A stretch of 20,981 nucleotides of DNA from an uncultured Collinsella sp. (GTDB taxonomy: Bacteria > Actinomycetota > Coriobacteriia > Coriobacteriales > Coriobacteriaceae): positions 1-20,981 of the forward strand of contig CALFDJ010000039.1 in NCBI GenBank assembly GCA_937950325.1, given 5' to 3'. Below, one piece after another: positions 14,213 through 20,981 of this stretch. The position numbers and the translations under genes are program-made. Under the pieces are notes generated by a model that was given only the letters and a program-made list of their open reading frames with translations, had not been told where the DNA came from and did no database searches. Within the stretch, counting starts at the first letter, position 1. Every line of letters starts with the position of its first letter.

Positions 14213-15616
14213 TTAGAAGTCGGCGTTGCCCACGGTGCGCGGGTGCGGCAGGACGTCGCGGATGTTGCCCACGCCGGTCAGATACATGACCAAGCGCTCG
14301 AAGCCCAGACCGTAGCCGGCGTGCTTGCAGGAACCGTAGCGGCGCAGGTCAAGGTAGTACTTGTACTGCTCGGGATTCATGCCCAGGTCCTTGATGCGGG
14401 CCTCGAGCAGATCCAGGCGCTCCTCGCGCTGGGAGCCGCCGATAATCTCGCCGATACCGGGAACCAGGCAGTCGGCGGCGGCGACGGTCTTGCCGTCTTC
14501 GTTCATGCGCATGTAGAACGCCTTGATCTCGGCCGGGTAGTCGGTCACGAAGGTCGGGCGCTTAAAGTGCTCCTCGGTCAGGAAGCGCTCGTGCTCGGTC
14601 TGCAGGTCGATGCCCCAGCTGACGGGGTAATCAAACTGGTGGCCAGCAGCGACTGCCTGCTCCAGGATCTCGACGGCCTCGGTGTAGGTAACGCGGGCAA
14701 AGTCGGAGTTGGCGACATGGTCCAGGCGCTCGAGCAGACCCTTGTCCACAAACTTGTTGAGCATATTGAGCTCGTCGGGGCAGGTTGCCATAACGTCCTT
14801 GAGGACGTACTTGAGCATGGCCTCGGCGTTATCCATGTAGTCGTTCAGGTCGGCAAAGGCCATCTCGGGCTCGATCATCCAAAACTCGGCGGCGTGGCGC
14901 GTGGTGTTGGAGTTCTCGGCACGGAAGGTGGGGCCAAAGGTGTACACGTCGCCAAAGGCCATGGCAAAGTTCTCGGCATTGAGCTGGCCGGACACGGTGA
15001 GGCTCGCATGCTTGCCAAAGAAGTCCTGGCTCCAGTCGACCTCGCCGGACTCGGTGAGGGGCGGATTTTTGGGGTCGAGCGTGGTCACGCGGAACATCTC
15101 GCCGGCGCCCTCGCAGTCACTCGTGGTGATGATGGGGGTGTTGACGTAGACAAAGCCCTGCTCCTGGAAGAAGCGGTGGATGGCGGCAGCCGCGACAGAG
15201 CGGATGCGGAACACGGCGCGGAACAGGTTGGTGCGCGGGCGCAGGTGCTGCTGGGTGCGCAGGAACTCGACGGTTGCGCGCTTCTTCTGCAGCGGGTAAT
15301 CCGGGGCGCTCGTGCCCTCGACCTCGATGGAGGTGGCAGAAAGCTCGAAAGGCTGGGGCGCATCGGGGGTCAGCTTGACGGTGCCGGTGCAAATGAGTGC
15401 GGCCGAGACGTTTTGATGGGCGATCTCGTCGTAGTTGTCGAGTGCCTCGCGGTTCATGACGACCTGCAGGTCGCGGAAGCAGCTGCCGTCGTTGAGCGTA
15501 ACAAAGCCAAAGTTCTTCATGTCGCGGACGGACTTGACCCAGCCGGCGACGGTGACGGTCTGGCCGCCGAGCGACTCGGCATCGGCATAGAGCTGCGCGA
15601 TTTTGGTGCGGTTCAC
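14213..15616 (-). CDS. asnS: Asparaginyl-tRNA synthetase
   Basis: A class IIb synthetase that charges tRNA-Asn with asparagine in the cytoplasm. The N-terminal OB-fold anticodon domain shows VTVAGWVKSVRDMKNFGFVTLNDGS. The catalytic domain carries FRAENSNTTRHAAEFWMIEPE (motif 2 region) and motif 3 GLGFERLVMYLTG, ending HPRTVGNADF. From the GTG at 15616 it has 467 residues, matching the family norm of about 466. That GTG follows GGGAGG closely. ATGs at 15628 and 15652 are in frame but lack ribosome binding sites. The frame stays open to 15880 only by chance. Confidence 0.96.
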   Translation of the reverse strand: MNRTKIAQLYADAESLGGQTVTVAGWVKSVRDMKNFGFVTLNDGSCFRDLQVVMNREALDNYDEIAHQNVSAALICTGTVKLTPDAPQPFELSATSIEVEGTSAPDYPLQKKRATVEFLRTQQHLRPRTNLFRAVFRIRSVAAAAIHRFFQEQGFVYVNTPIITTSDCEGAGEMFRVTTLDPKNPPLTESGEVDWSQDFFGKHASLTVSGQLNAENFAMAFGDVYTFGPTFRAENSNTTRHAAEFWMIEPEMAFADLNDYMDNAEAMLKYVLKDVMATCPDELNMLNKFVDKGLLERLDHVANSDFARVTYTEAVEILEQAVAAGHQFDYPVSWGIDLQTEHERFLTEEHFKRPTFVTDYPAEIKAFYMRMNEDGKTVAAADCLVPGIGEIIGGSQREERLDLLEARIKDLGMNPEQYKYYLDLRRYGSCKHAGYGLGFERLVMYLTGVGNIRDVLPHPRTVGNADF

Positions 15617-15726
15617 GTATCCTCCCATAACGGTTGAATGATAGTTATCCATACAGTTCGATATTCTAGCAGCTCGGCTCATTTGGGCTATACAGATAAA
15701 GCATTGGCGGGATGGTTTTTCAAACG

Positions 15727-15760
15727 AAAAGCGCCCGCGGCCAAATGGTCGCGGGCGCTT
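15727..15760 (-). terminator. Intrinsic terminator of the PTS EIIA gene
   Basis: A 14-base stem (15729-15742 with 15747-15760, one wobble) with an AAAT loop, followed on the - strand by TTTTCGTTT. It separates the EIIA transcript from asnS. Confidence 0.9.
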
Positions 15761-15797
15761 GACGAGGTGCCTTTTGGCTGTGTGGCGCGGGGCCTGG

Positions 15798-16361
15798 CTA
15801 CTTGGTCTTGGCAACCAGCAGCGGGTCGCCAAGCTTGACGAGCGGGTTGCCGCCGATAAGCGTTCCAGACTCGCCGACATGGTCGATGCTCTTAAGACGA
15901 TCGAGCTCGGAGACGATGACGGTCACGATGTCCTCGTGACCAGCGGCCTTAATGGCCTCGCGGTCGAAACTGATGAGCGGCTGGCCTGCCTTGACCACAT
16001 CGCCCATCTCGACAAAGCGGGCAAAACCCTTGCCGTTCATTTCCACGGTGCCCAGGCCGACATGGATGAACACGCGAAGACCGTCCTCGGTGATCATGCC
16101 AATGGAGTGGTTGGTGACAGTGGTGGCGCCGATGCGGCCGTTGGCGGGCGCATAGATGGTGCCGGTAATGGGCTCGATGCCATAGCCCTGGCCAAGCATG
16201 CCCGAGGCGATCGTCTCGTCGGGAACCTCGTTCAGGTTGACGAGCACGCCGTTGACGGGGGCATAGATGACGCCTTCGCGGGTGGCGAAGCTTGCTGCGG
16301 GCGGAACGGACGCCTCGCCGGTCGAGGTGAAGGTGGACTTAAGCGAATCGAGCAGACCCAT
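15798..16361 (-). CDS. PTS glucose-type EIIA component
   Basis: A 187-residue single-domain EIIA of the glucose family (Crr-like). It accepts phosphate from HPr and passes it to a sugar-specific EIIB. The two histidines of the active site are visible: H85 in TNHSIGM and H100 in VFIHVGLGTVEMNG, the latter being the phosphorylated residue. GDVVKAGQPLISFD is the conserved C-terminal part. The frame extends 27 codons further, but GGAGG lies five bases before ATG 16361. It may serve a glucose-type EIICB; an EIIC fragment of that family lies at the right end of the window, but is broken. Confidence 0.94.
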   Translation of the reverse strand: MGLLDSLKSTFTSTGEASVPPAASFATREGVIYAPVNGVLVNLNEVPDETIASGMLGQGYGIEPITGTIYAPANGRIGATTVTNHSIGMITEDGLRVFIHVGLGTVEMNGKGFARFVEMGDVVKAGQPLISFDREAIKAAGHEDIVTVIVSELDRLKSIDHVGESGTLIGGNPLVKLGDPLLVAKTK

Positions 16362-16407
16362 AGTTGCCTCCAACTTAAATAGGCGCATATCGCGCGTTTG
16401 GTTTGCC

Positions 16408-16419
16408 GGAAACGTTTCA
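16408..16419. promoter_or_regulatory. LacI/CcpA-like operator upstream of EIIA
   Basis: GGAAACGTTTCA contains the 10-base palindrome GAAACGTTTC with a central CG step, the form bound by LacI-family sugar regulators. It lies about 47 bases before ATG 16361. A second palindrome, CACATGTG, overlaps its right edge (16418-16425). Confidence 0.45.
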
Positions 16420-16557
16420 CATGTGTTTCGCGGCTTGGTCAACGCCCCTATTCTACGCTGCTCAACGATACCTCTGAACTGGGATTATGTGATATATCAG
16501 TTGAAGGGAAACTTATTGCCGGAGTGTTTCTGCGCCACGGGTTCAAGTGGGGTACGC

Positions 16558-16585
16558 TTGAAGGCGAAAAATAAGGGCGCATAAT
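16558..16585 (+). promoter_or_regulatory. Possible promoter of the alpha/beta hydrolase
   Basis: TTGAAG (16558-16563), 16 bases, then CATAAT (16580-16585). The predicted transcription start would fall at the ribosome binding site, giving a very short leader, which lowers confidence. Confidence 0.3.
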
Positions 16586-16604
16586 TTGCGCGAAGGGAGC
16601 ACAT

Positions 16605-17504
16605 ATGATTGTCGAGAACCATGCGCTGTGGGGCGAGGAGCCGACCGAGGAATATCCGGCGACGTTTACGTATTTGGGTGCCGAGCCGCTGCCCGACAAG
16701 CCCAATGGCCGCCGCCCCGCGGTGATCATCTGCGGCGGAGGCGGGTTTACGCATATCGCTCCGCACGAGCAGGACCCGGTGGCGTTTGCGTTTTTGGATC
16801 ACGGTTACCAGACCTTTGTGCTCAACTATGTCACGAGTTCTACGGGTGACGTGAGCTTTCCGCACCCCCAGGCAGATCTTGCCAAGATGGTCGCCACGGT
16901 GCGCGCCAGCGCAGACGAGTGGCATGTCGATCCTAAGCGTGTGTGCGTCGTGGGATTCTCGGCGGGCGGCATGATCTGTGCTTCGCTGGCAACGCAATGG
17001 AAGACTGGTCCCTTCGCGGGCTTGGCAGGGGCGTGTCCGGACGACATTCGTCCCGATGCCGTGGTGCTGGGCTATCCATTGCTCGACTTTGCCTATGTGC
17101 GCGACATGCAGACGCGCGATCCGCGCATTGACTTGCGTGTGCCCAAGACGGGCGGCAAGACGGGGCGCGATTTGCTCAACGACTACCTGTCGATGGTGAC
17201 GGGTGGCGAGGCAACTGACGAGCATTTGGCCGACATCTGCCCCACCACGCATGTTTCGCGTCAGATGCCGCCGACCTTTGTGTGGGGCGTGTCCGACGAC
17301 AAAACGGCGCCGATCGCGCAGGTCTATCCGTTTGCCCAACGCATGGCAGAGGAGGGCGTCCCTTGCGAGATGCACGTCTTTGACCAAGGTGGTCACGGCC
17401 TTTCGCTCGGCAACGCCAACACCGCGGTCGACAACGAGGACAAGCAGGTTTCCGTCCGTCCCTGGATCCGCCTGGCCTTCCGCTTCCTCGAGCGCCATCT
17501 GTAA
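16605..17504 (+). CDS. Alpha/beta hydrolase (esterase/lipase-like)
   Basis: A 299-residue predicted cytoplasmic hydrolase (no signal peptide). The oxyanion region is IICGGGGFTHIAPHE (41-55). The nucleophile elbow is GFSAGG with Ser119; the acid is probably Asp231 or Asp232 (GVSDDKTAP), and the base is His264 (GGHGLS). This layout resembles BD-FAE/acetyl-xylan-esterase-like and HSL-like carboxylesterases acting on small acyl esters, perhaps acetylated sugars. GAAGGGA lies upstream of the ATG. It stands alone on the + strand between a divergent PTS EIIA gene and a repeat-filled gap. The precise substrate is unknown. Confidence 0.88.
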   Translation: MIVENHALWGEEPTEEYPATFTYLGAEPLPDKPNGRRPAVIICGGGGFTHIAPHEQDPVAFAFLDHGYQTFVLNYVTSSTGDVSFPHPQADLAKMVATVRASADEWHVDPKRVCVVGFSAGGMICASLATQWKTGPFAGLAGACPDDIRPDAVVLGYPLLDFAYVRDMQTRDPRIDLRVPKTGGKTGRDLLNDYLSMVTGGEATDEHLADICPTTHVSRQMPPTFVWGVSDDKTAPIAQVYPFAQRMAEEGVPCEMHVFDQGGHGLSLGNANTAVDNEDKQVSVRPWIRLAFRFLERHL

Positions 17505-17533
17505 GAGTCCCGGCATCCAAGCCCTTCAATAAC

Positions 17534-17606
17534 TTGCGGTGAAATAGTTCCTATCTGGGGCATCAACCAGCCCATCCAGGAACTATTCCACCGCAACTTC
17601 GTTTTT
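17534..17606 (+). terminator. 19-bp hairpin with T run after the hydrolase gene
   Basis: Bases 17534-17552 pair with 17578-17596 (one mismatch) around a 25-base loop that can itself form a small CTGG/CCAG stem. GTTTTT follows five bases later. It may terminate the hydrolase message, though the stem is unusually long. The loop word GGGGCATCAA reappears inverted as TTGATGCCCC at 17605-17614. Confidence 0.55.
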
Positions 17607-17618
17607 GATGCCCCGCCC

Positions 17619-17818
17619 GGAAACTGCGCCCCAGTTTTGCCTTTCAAGGTGGGACGCAGTTTCCCATAGGGCCTCGACTGGGAAAGCGCGTCCCGTTTCG
17701 AGCGGGGATTCCGGGATGCATTTTCCGTAAGAGGCCTGTTTGGGAAACCATATCCCGTTTCGGGCCGGAATTCTGGGATGTAGTTTCCCCGAGAGGCCTC
17801 ATCGGGAAACTATGGCCC
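17619..17818. repeat. Tandem 62-bp inverted-repeat array
   Basis: Seven 14-15 base half-sites alternate in orientation: 17619-17632, 17651-17665, 17680-17694, 17713-17726, 17742-17756, 17775-17789 and 17804-17818. One orientation reads about GGGATGCAGTTTCCC and the other about GGGAAACTGCGTCCC. Same-orientation copies recur at exactly 62 bases (17651/17713/17775 and 17680/17742/17804). Each unit is thus an inverted repeat, with GGCCT in the centre. There is no coding capacity with recognisable product here. The remaining part of the gap (17819-17977) holds the feoAB control region and a stray GCCTGTCCCC word at 17830-17839. Confidence 0.85.
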
Positions 17819-17857
17819 TGAACTCTCCTGCCTGTCCCCATTGCGCCAATTTGCTGA

Positions 17858-17887
17858 TTGAACATCGTTGCATGTTCGCGCTATCAT
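17858..17887 (+). promoter_or_regulatory. Candidate feoAB promoter
   Basis: TTGAAC (17858-17863) and TATCAT (17882-17887) are separated by 18 bases, predicting transcription from about 17894, just before the twin palindromes. Confidence 0.5.
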
Positions 17888-17902
17888 GCATGGATAAAAT
17901 TG

Positions 17903-17935
17903 GTTAGCCATGGCAAACGGTTAGCCTTGGTGAAC
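17903..17935. promoter_or_regulatory. Twin palindromic operators before feoAB
   Basis: GTTAGCCATGGCAAAC (17903-17918) and GTTAGCCTTGGTGAAC (17920-17935) are adjacent 16-base dyads of the form GTTnnCCnnGGnnAAC, 17 bases apart. They lie just downstream of the predicted start, a repressor position. The GGTTAGCC core recalls DtxR/IdeR iron boxes. An iron-dependent DtxR-family repressor is the best guess. Confidence 0.6.
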
Positions 17936-17977
17936 ATAAATACAACGCCCTGTGGGCGCCGGGGGAGGAACACGGAC

Positions 17978-20338
17978 GTGAAGCTCGATACACTCGAGAT
18001 TGGAAAGGACGCCGTTGTCGCATCGGTGGCATCGGACGATCAGGCACTCCGACAGCATATTTTGGACATGGGTCTAACGCCGGGCACCGAAGTCACCATG
18101 ATGAAGTACGCCCCCATGGGTGACCCGCTCGAGATCCGCCTGCGTGGCTACGAGTTGACACTGCGTAAGGACGATGCCGCTCGCATCGAGCTCGTGGGTA
18201 TTCACGACACCGATACAGGTCCGCGCGCTAACGCCGCAATCGGCACGACGGAGCATCCGGCGCTGGGCGAGGGGACGTATTCGCCCCGTGCGGCAAAGAC
18301 GGCCGTGCCCGAGGGCGCGCCGCTGCACTTTGCCCTCGCCGGCAACCAAAACTGCGGCAAGACCACGTTATTCAACCAGCTGACGGGCTCCAACCAGCAC
18401 GTCGGTAACTTTCCCGGCGTGACGGTCGACCGCAAAGATGGCACCATCCGTAACCATCCCGAGGCGAGCGTTACCGACCTGCCCGGCATTTACTCCCTGT
18501 CGCCGTACACAGGCGAGGAGGTCGTGAGCCGTCAGTTCATCCTCGACGAGCGTCCGGACGCCATCATCGACATCATTGACGCCACCAACATCGAGCGCAA
18601 CCTGTACCTGACACTGCAGCTCATGGAGCTCGACCGCCCCATGGTCATCGCGCTCAACATGATGGATGAGGTGACGGCCAACGGCGGCGCCGTAGACGTC
18701 AACTTGCTCGAGAGCCTGCTGGGCGTGCCCGTTGTCCCCATTAGCGCTGCCCGCAACGAGGGCATCGGCGAGCTGGTGGATCATGCCCTGCACGTGGCGC
18801 GCTTTCGCGAGCGCCCTGGTCGCCTGGACTTTTGTGCGCCCGACGGTCCGGACGGCGGTGCGCTGCATCGCTGCATCCACGGCATTGCCAACCTTATCGA
18901 GGACCATGCCGCGACGGCGCACATCCCCGTGCGTTTTGCGGCGACCAAGCTGGTTGAGGGTGACGAGCTGGTAACCGAGGCGCTTCACCTGGACCGCAAC
19001 GAGCTCGACGCCATCGAGCACATCATTACCCAGATGGAGGGCGAGGCTGGCACCGACCGCCTGTCCGCGCTGGCCGATATGCGCTTTAGCTTTATCGGCG
19101 ACGTGTGCGGGCGCTGCGTCGTCAAGCCGCACGAAAGCCGCGAACACGTGCGCTCTGTCAAAATCGACCGCATTCTGACGGGTCGCTATACGGCCATTCC
19201 GGCGTTTCTGTTGATCATGGGCCTCGTCTTTTGGCTGACGTTTGGCGTGATCGGCGCGGCGTTGCAGGGACTCATGGAGGATGGCATCGCTGTCATCATC
19301 GCCTCGGCCGATGCAGGTCTTAAGGCGTTCGGAACCAACGACGTGGTGCGCTCGCTGGCTGTCGACGGCGTGCTTACGGGCGTGGGCAGCGTGCTGACCT
19401 TCCTGCCGATTATCGTCGTGCTCTTTTTGTTCCTCTCCATTCTGGAAGACTCCGGCTACATGGCACGCGTGGCCTTTGTCATGGATAAGGTGTTGCGTCG
19501 CTTTGGCCTGTCGGGCCGCAGCTTCGTGCCCATGCTCGTCGGTTTTGGCTGCACCGTGCCGGCTATCATGTCGACCCGTACGCTCCCATCCGAGCACGAC
19601 CGCAAGATGACGGTCATGCTCACGCCGTTTATGAGCTGTTCAGCCAAGTTGCCGGTTTACGGCTTGCTGTGCGGGGCGTTTTTCCCGCAGGCGACGGTTC
19701 CCGCCATGGTCTCGCTCTATCTGATCGGTATCGTGGTCGGCTGCATCGCGGCTTTGGTGCTCAACCGCACGGCATTTAAGGGCGACCCGGTGCCGTTTAT
19801 CATGGAGCTTCCCAATTACCGCCTGCCGAGCGTCAAGACAACGGTGATGCTGGCATGGGATAAGGCTAAGGACTTCATCACCAAGGCCTTTACCATTATC
19901 TTTGCCGCGACCGTGGTCATCTGGTTCCTTCAGACGTTCGACATCCGCTTTAACGTGGTCGCCGACCAGTCGCAAAGCCTGCTTGCCGGTCTGGGTAGCA
20001 TCATCGCGCCGGTGTTGGCCCCGCTCGGCTTTGGCGACTGGCGCGCCTCGACGGCGCTCGTCACGGGGCTCATTGCCAAGGAGAGCGTCATCTCGACGCT
20101 CACGGTGCTTTTGGGCGCAACGTCGCCCGCGGCGCTGTCGACCATGTTTTCGCCGTTTACCGCCTACGTGTTCTTGGTCTTTACGTTGCTGTACCCGCCT
20201 TGTGTGGCGGCAATCGGCGCCGTCAAGAGCGAGTTGGGCGCGCGCTATGCCGTGGCCGTATTCGCGTTTCAGGTCGCCGTTGCCTGGATCGTGGCGTTTG
20301 TCGTGCATTCGGCGGGCATATTGCTGGGGTTGGCTTAG
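17978..20338 (+). CDS. feoB: Ferrous iron transporter, FeoA-FeoB fusion
   Basis: A 786-residue fused Fe(II) uptake protein of the cytoplasmic membrane. Residues 1-73 form a FeoA SH3-like domain (LDMGLTPGTEVTMMKYAPMGDP). After a linker comes the FeoB G domain: G1 GNQNCGKTT (122-130, with Cys where Ser is usual), NFPGVTVDRK, G3 DLPG and G4 NMMD. The C-terminal transmembrane region has two Gate-type halves with GFGCTVPA and PFMSCSAKLPVYGLL. The frame opens at 17858, but GGGGGAGG stands before the GTG at 17978, where FeoA homology begins. In most bacteria feoA and feoB are separate genes. Control by the upstream twin palindromes is likely. Confidence 0.95.
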   Translation: MKLDTLEIGKDAVVASVASDDQALRQHILDMGLTPGTEVTMMKYAPMGDPLEIRLRGYELTLRKDDAARIELVGIHDTDTGPRANAAIGTTEHPALGEGTYSPRAAKTAVPEGAPLHFALAGNQNCGKTTLFNQLTGSNQHVGNFPGVTVDRKDGTIRNHPEASVTDLPGIYSLSPYTGEEVVSRQFILDERPDAIIDIIDATNIERNLYLTLQLMELDRPMVIALNMMDEVTANGGAVDVNLLESLLGVPVVPISAARNEGIGELVDHALHVARFRERPGRLDFCAPDGPDGGALHRCIHGIANLIEDHAATAHIPVRFAATKLVEGDELVTEALHLDRNELDAIEHIITQMEGEAGTDRLSALADMRFSFIGDVCGRCVVKPHESREHVRSVKIDRILTGRYTAIPAFLLIMGLVFWLTFGVIGAALQGLMEDGIAVIIASADAGLKAFGTNDVVRSLAVDGVLTGVGSVLTFLPIIVVLFLFLSILEDSGYMARVAFVMDKVLRRFGLSGRSFVPMLVGFGCTVPAIMSTRTLPSEHDRKMTVMLTPFMSCSAKLPVYGLLCGAFFPQATVPAMVSLYLIGIVVGCIAALVLNRTAFKGDPVPFIMELPNYRLPSVKTTVMLAWDKAKDFITKAFTIIFAATVVIWFLQTFDIRFNVVADQSQSLLAGLGSIIAPVLAPLGFGDWRASTALVTGLIAKESVISTLTVLLGATSPAALSTMFSPFTAYVFLVFTLLYPPCVAAIGAVKSELGARYAVAVFAFQVAVAWIVAFVVHSAGILLGLA

Positions 20339-20652
20339 GGGCGCGTTGATGCTCCGTGCTTTTGGGCGAGCAACAATTCAACAAATATGAGCCAAAATAC
20401 CGGTAATTGTCGGCCTGCGGGGACTATCCTACGCTGCAGGTTGCCGTTCGCTGCCTATTTGCTGCCGTTTACGGATTCGTAAATACTTGCAATCGTCGGT
20501 CGATTTAACCGCATTACGCGATGCCGATGCACATTTTTTGTGCCCCTTTCTACAATCACTTTGTGTCTATTGCCGAACATATCTTCCGTTTCGCCTGTGT
20601 GGGGACGTGGGGTGCAATAGTCGTTTGTAGAGGCTCATTGAGGAGGGAATTG
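20339..20652. other. Non-coding gap between feoAB and the EIIC fragment
   Basis: I see no gene here. TTTACG-N4-CGTAAA (20468-20483) is a 6+6 inverted repeat that could be an operator. CTATTGC (20567-20573) and GCAATAG (20614-20620) could pair across 40 bases in the leader of the EIIC message. No convincing terminator for feoAB and no clear promoter are visible. Confidence 0.4.
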
Positions 20653-20934
20653 ATGAAAGAAAAATTCCAATCGTTCGGAAAGGCAATGCTCGTTCCGATT
20701 ACGCTCATTGCCATTTCCGGTCTCTTTTTGGGTATCGGTAGCGTTTTTACGACCGAACTGACCCTTGTGTCCCTTGGCGTTAATTGGGACTGGTATGCCG
20801 CTTCGCCGCTCTTTACGTTCTTCTCGGTATTTAAGGGTCTCGGCGAGGTAATCATTGGAAACCTCGGTGTTTTGTTTGCCGTCGGCTGCGCCTTCTCCTT
20901 GTCTCGCAAAGAGAAGGGCTGGGCTGCCTTTTAA
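20653..20934 (+). pseudogene. PTS EIIC (glucose/maltose-type), N-terminal fragment
   Basis: 93 codons match the beginning of a PF02378-type sugar permease: FGKAMLVPITLIAISGLFLGIG, then a segment around FKGLGEVIIGNLGVLFAVGCAFSLSRKEKGWAAF. Family EIIC domains are about 350-450 residues and continue well past GWAAF with many more membrane helices. Here a TAA follows GWAAF at once, and none of the three forward frames in the last 47 bases continues the family sequence. The start is ATG 20653, preceded by GAGGAGGG; the open frame upstream of it has no homology. The gene looks truncated, by insertion, deletion or rearrangement at about 20930. A possible new frame starts at ATG 20936 and leaves the window. 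Confidence 0.8.
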
Positions 20935-20981
20935 TATGAGCAGGACATTGTCAAGAGGCAAAATCGGGCCTGGCCCCAACG

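Noticed and set aside
14165..15637. 490-codon + strand frame over asnS
   Set aside because: Antisense of a full-length synthetase; its composition (Val, Leu, Gly, Ala, Asp) is that of a shadow frame.
17619..17818. CRISPR array
   Set aside because: Repeats are degenerate, alternate in orientation and have internal symmetry; there are no unique spacers and no cas genes.
17644..17865. 73-codon - strand frame across the 62-bp repeats
   Set aside because: The repeat period is not a multiple of three and the protein matches nothing recognisable; non-coding repeat is a better explanation.

Overview
The window looks like chromosomal core sequence from a GC-rich, low-redundancy actinobacterial genome, most likely class Coriobacteriia and Collinsella-like. 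The reasons are the strong C/G third-position bias in the translation genes, the style of the EF-Tu, SecE and L33 proteins, a LAxTG-type wall anchor, a FeoA-FeoB fusion and frequent GTG starts. This placement is an inference from sequence style, not from a search.

Left part (1-4270, all + strand): the 3' end of a CAU-anticodon tRNA, then tuf, rpmG, tRNA-Trp, secE, nusG, rplK and rplA. This is the classic translation/transcription cluster, but it stops at a strong terminator after rplA with no rplJ-rplL following. A hairpin resembling the 23S rRNA L1 target sits directly before the rplA ribosome binding site.

Middle part (4270-16440, all - strand): a two-gene operon of a ParB-like/BMP-domain fusion protein and a metallophosphoesterase; a small MscS channel; a wall-anchored 5'-nucleotidase split by a frameshift; an ABC importer (lipoprotein, permease, ATPase) of the TrpXYZ/PF04392 kind; a WYL-type regulator; asnS; and a PTS EIIA-Glc-type protein. 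Three of these gene ends (4317, 7033, 10114) are fused, in the same register, to terminator hairpins that share a GGACAG-type loop; a fourth copy lies in tandem at 10020.

Right part (16600-20981, + strand): an alpha/beta hydrolase, a 470-bp non-coding stretch with a 19-bp hairpin and a tandem repeat of exact 62-bp period in which every unit is itself an inverted repeat, then a FeoA-FeoB ferrous iron transporter behind two adjacent 16-bp palindromes. Last comes the first 93 codons of a PTS EIIC that ends abruptly at a stop codon close to the window edge.

Most genes are ordinary housekeeping or transport functions. The least explained items are the ParB-like/BMP fusion with its phosphoesterase partner, the stop-codon-fused terminator family, and the 62-bp inverted-repeat array upstream of feoAB.
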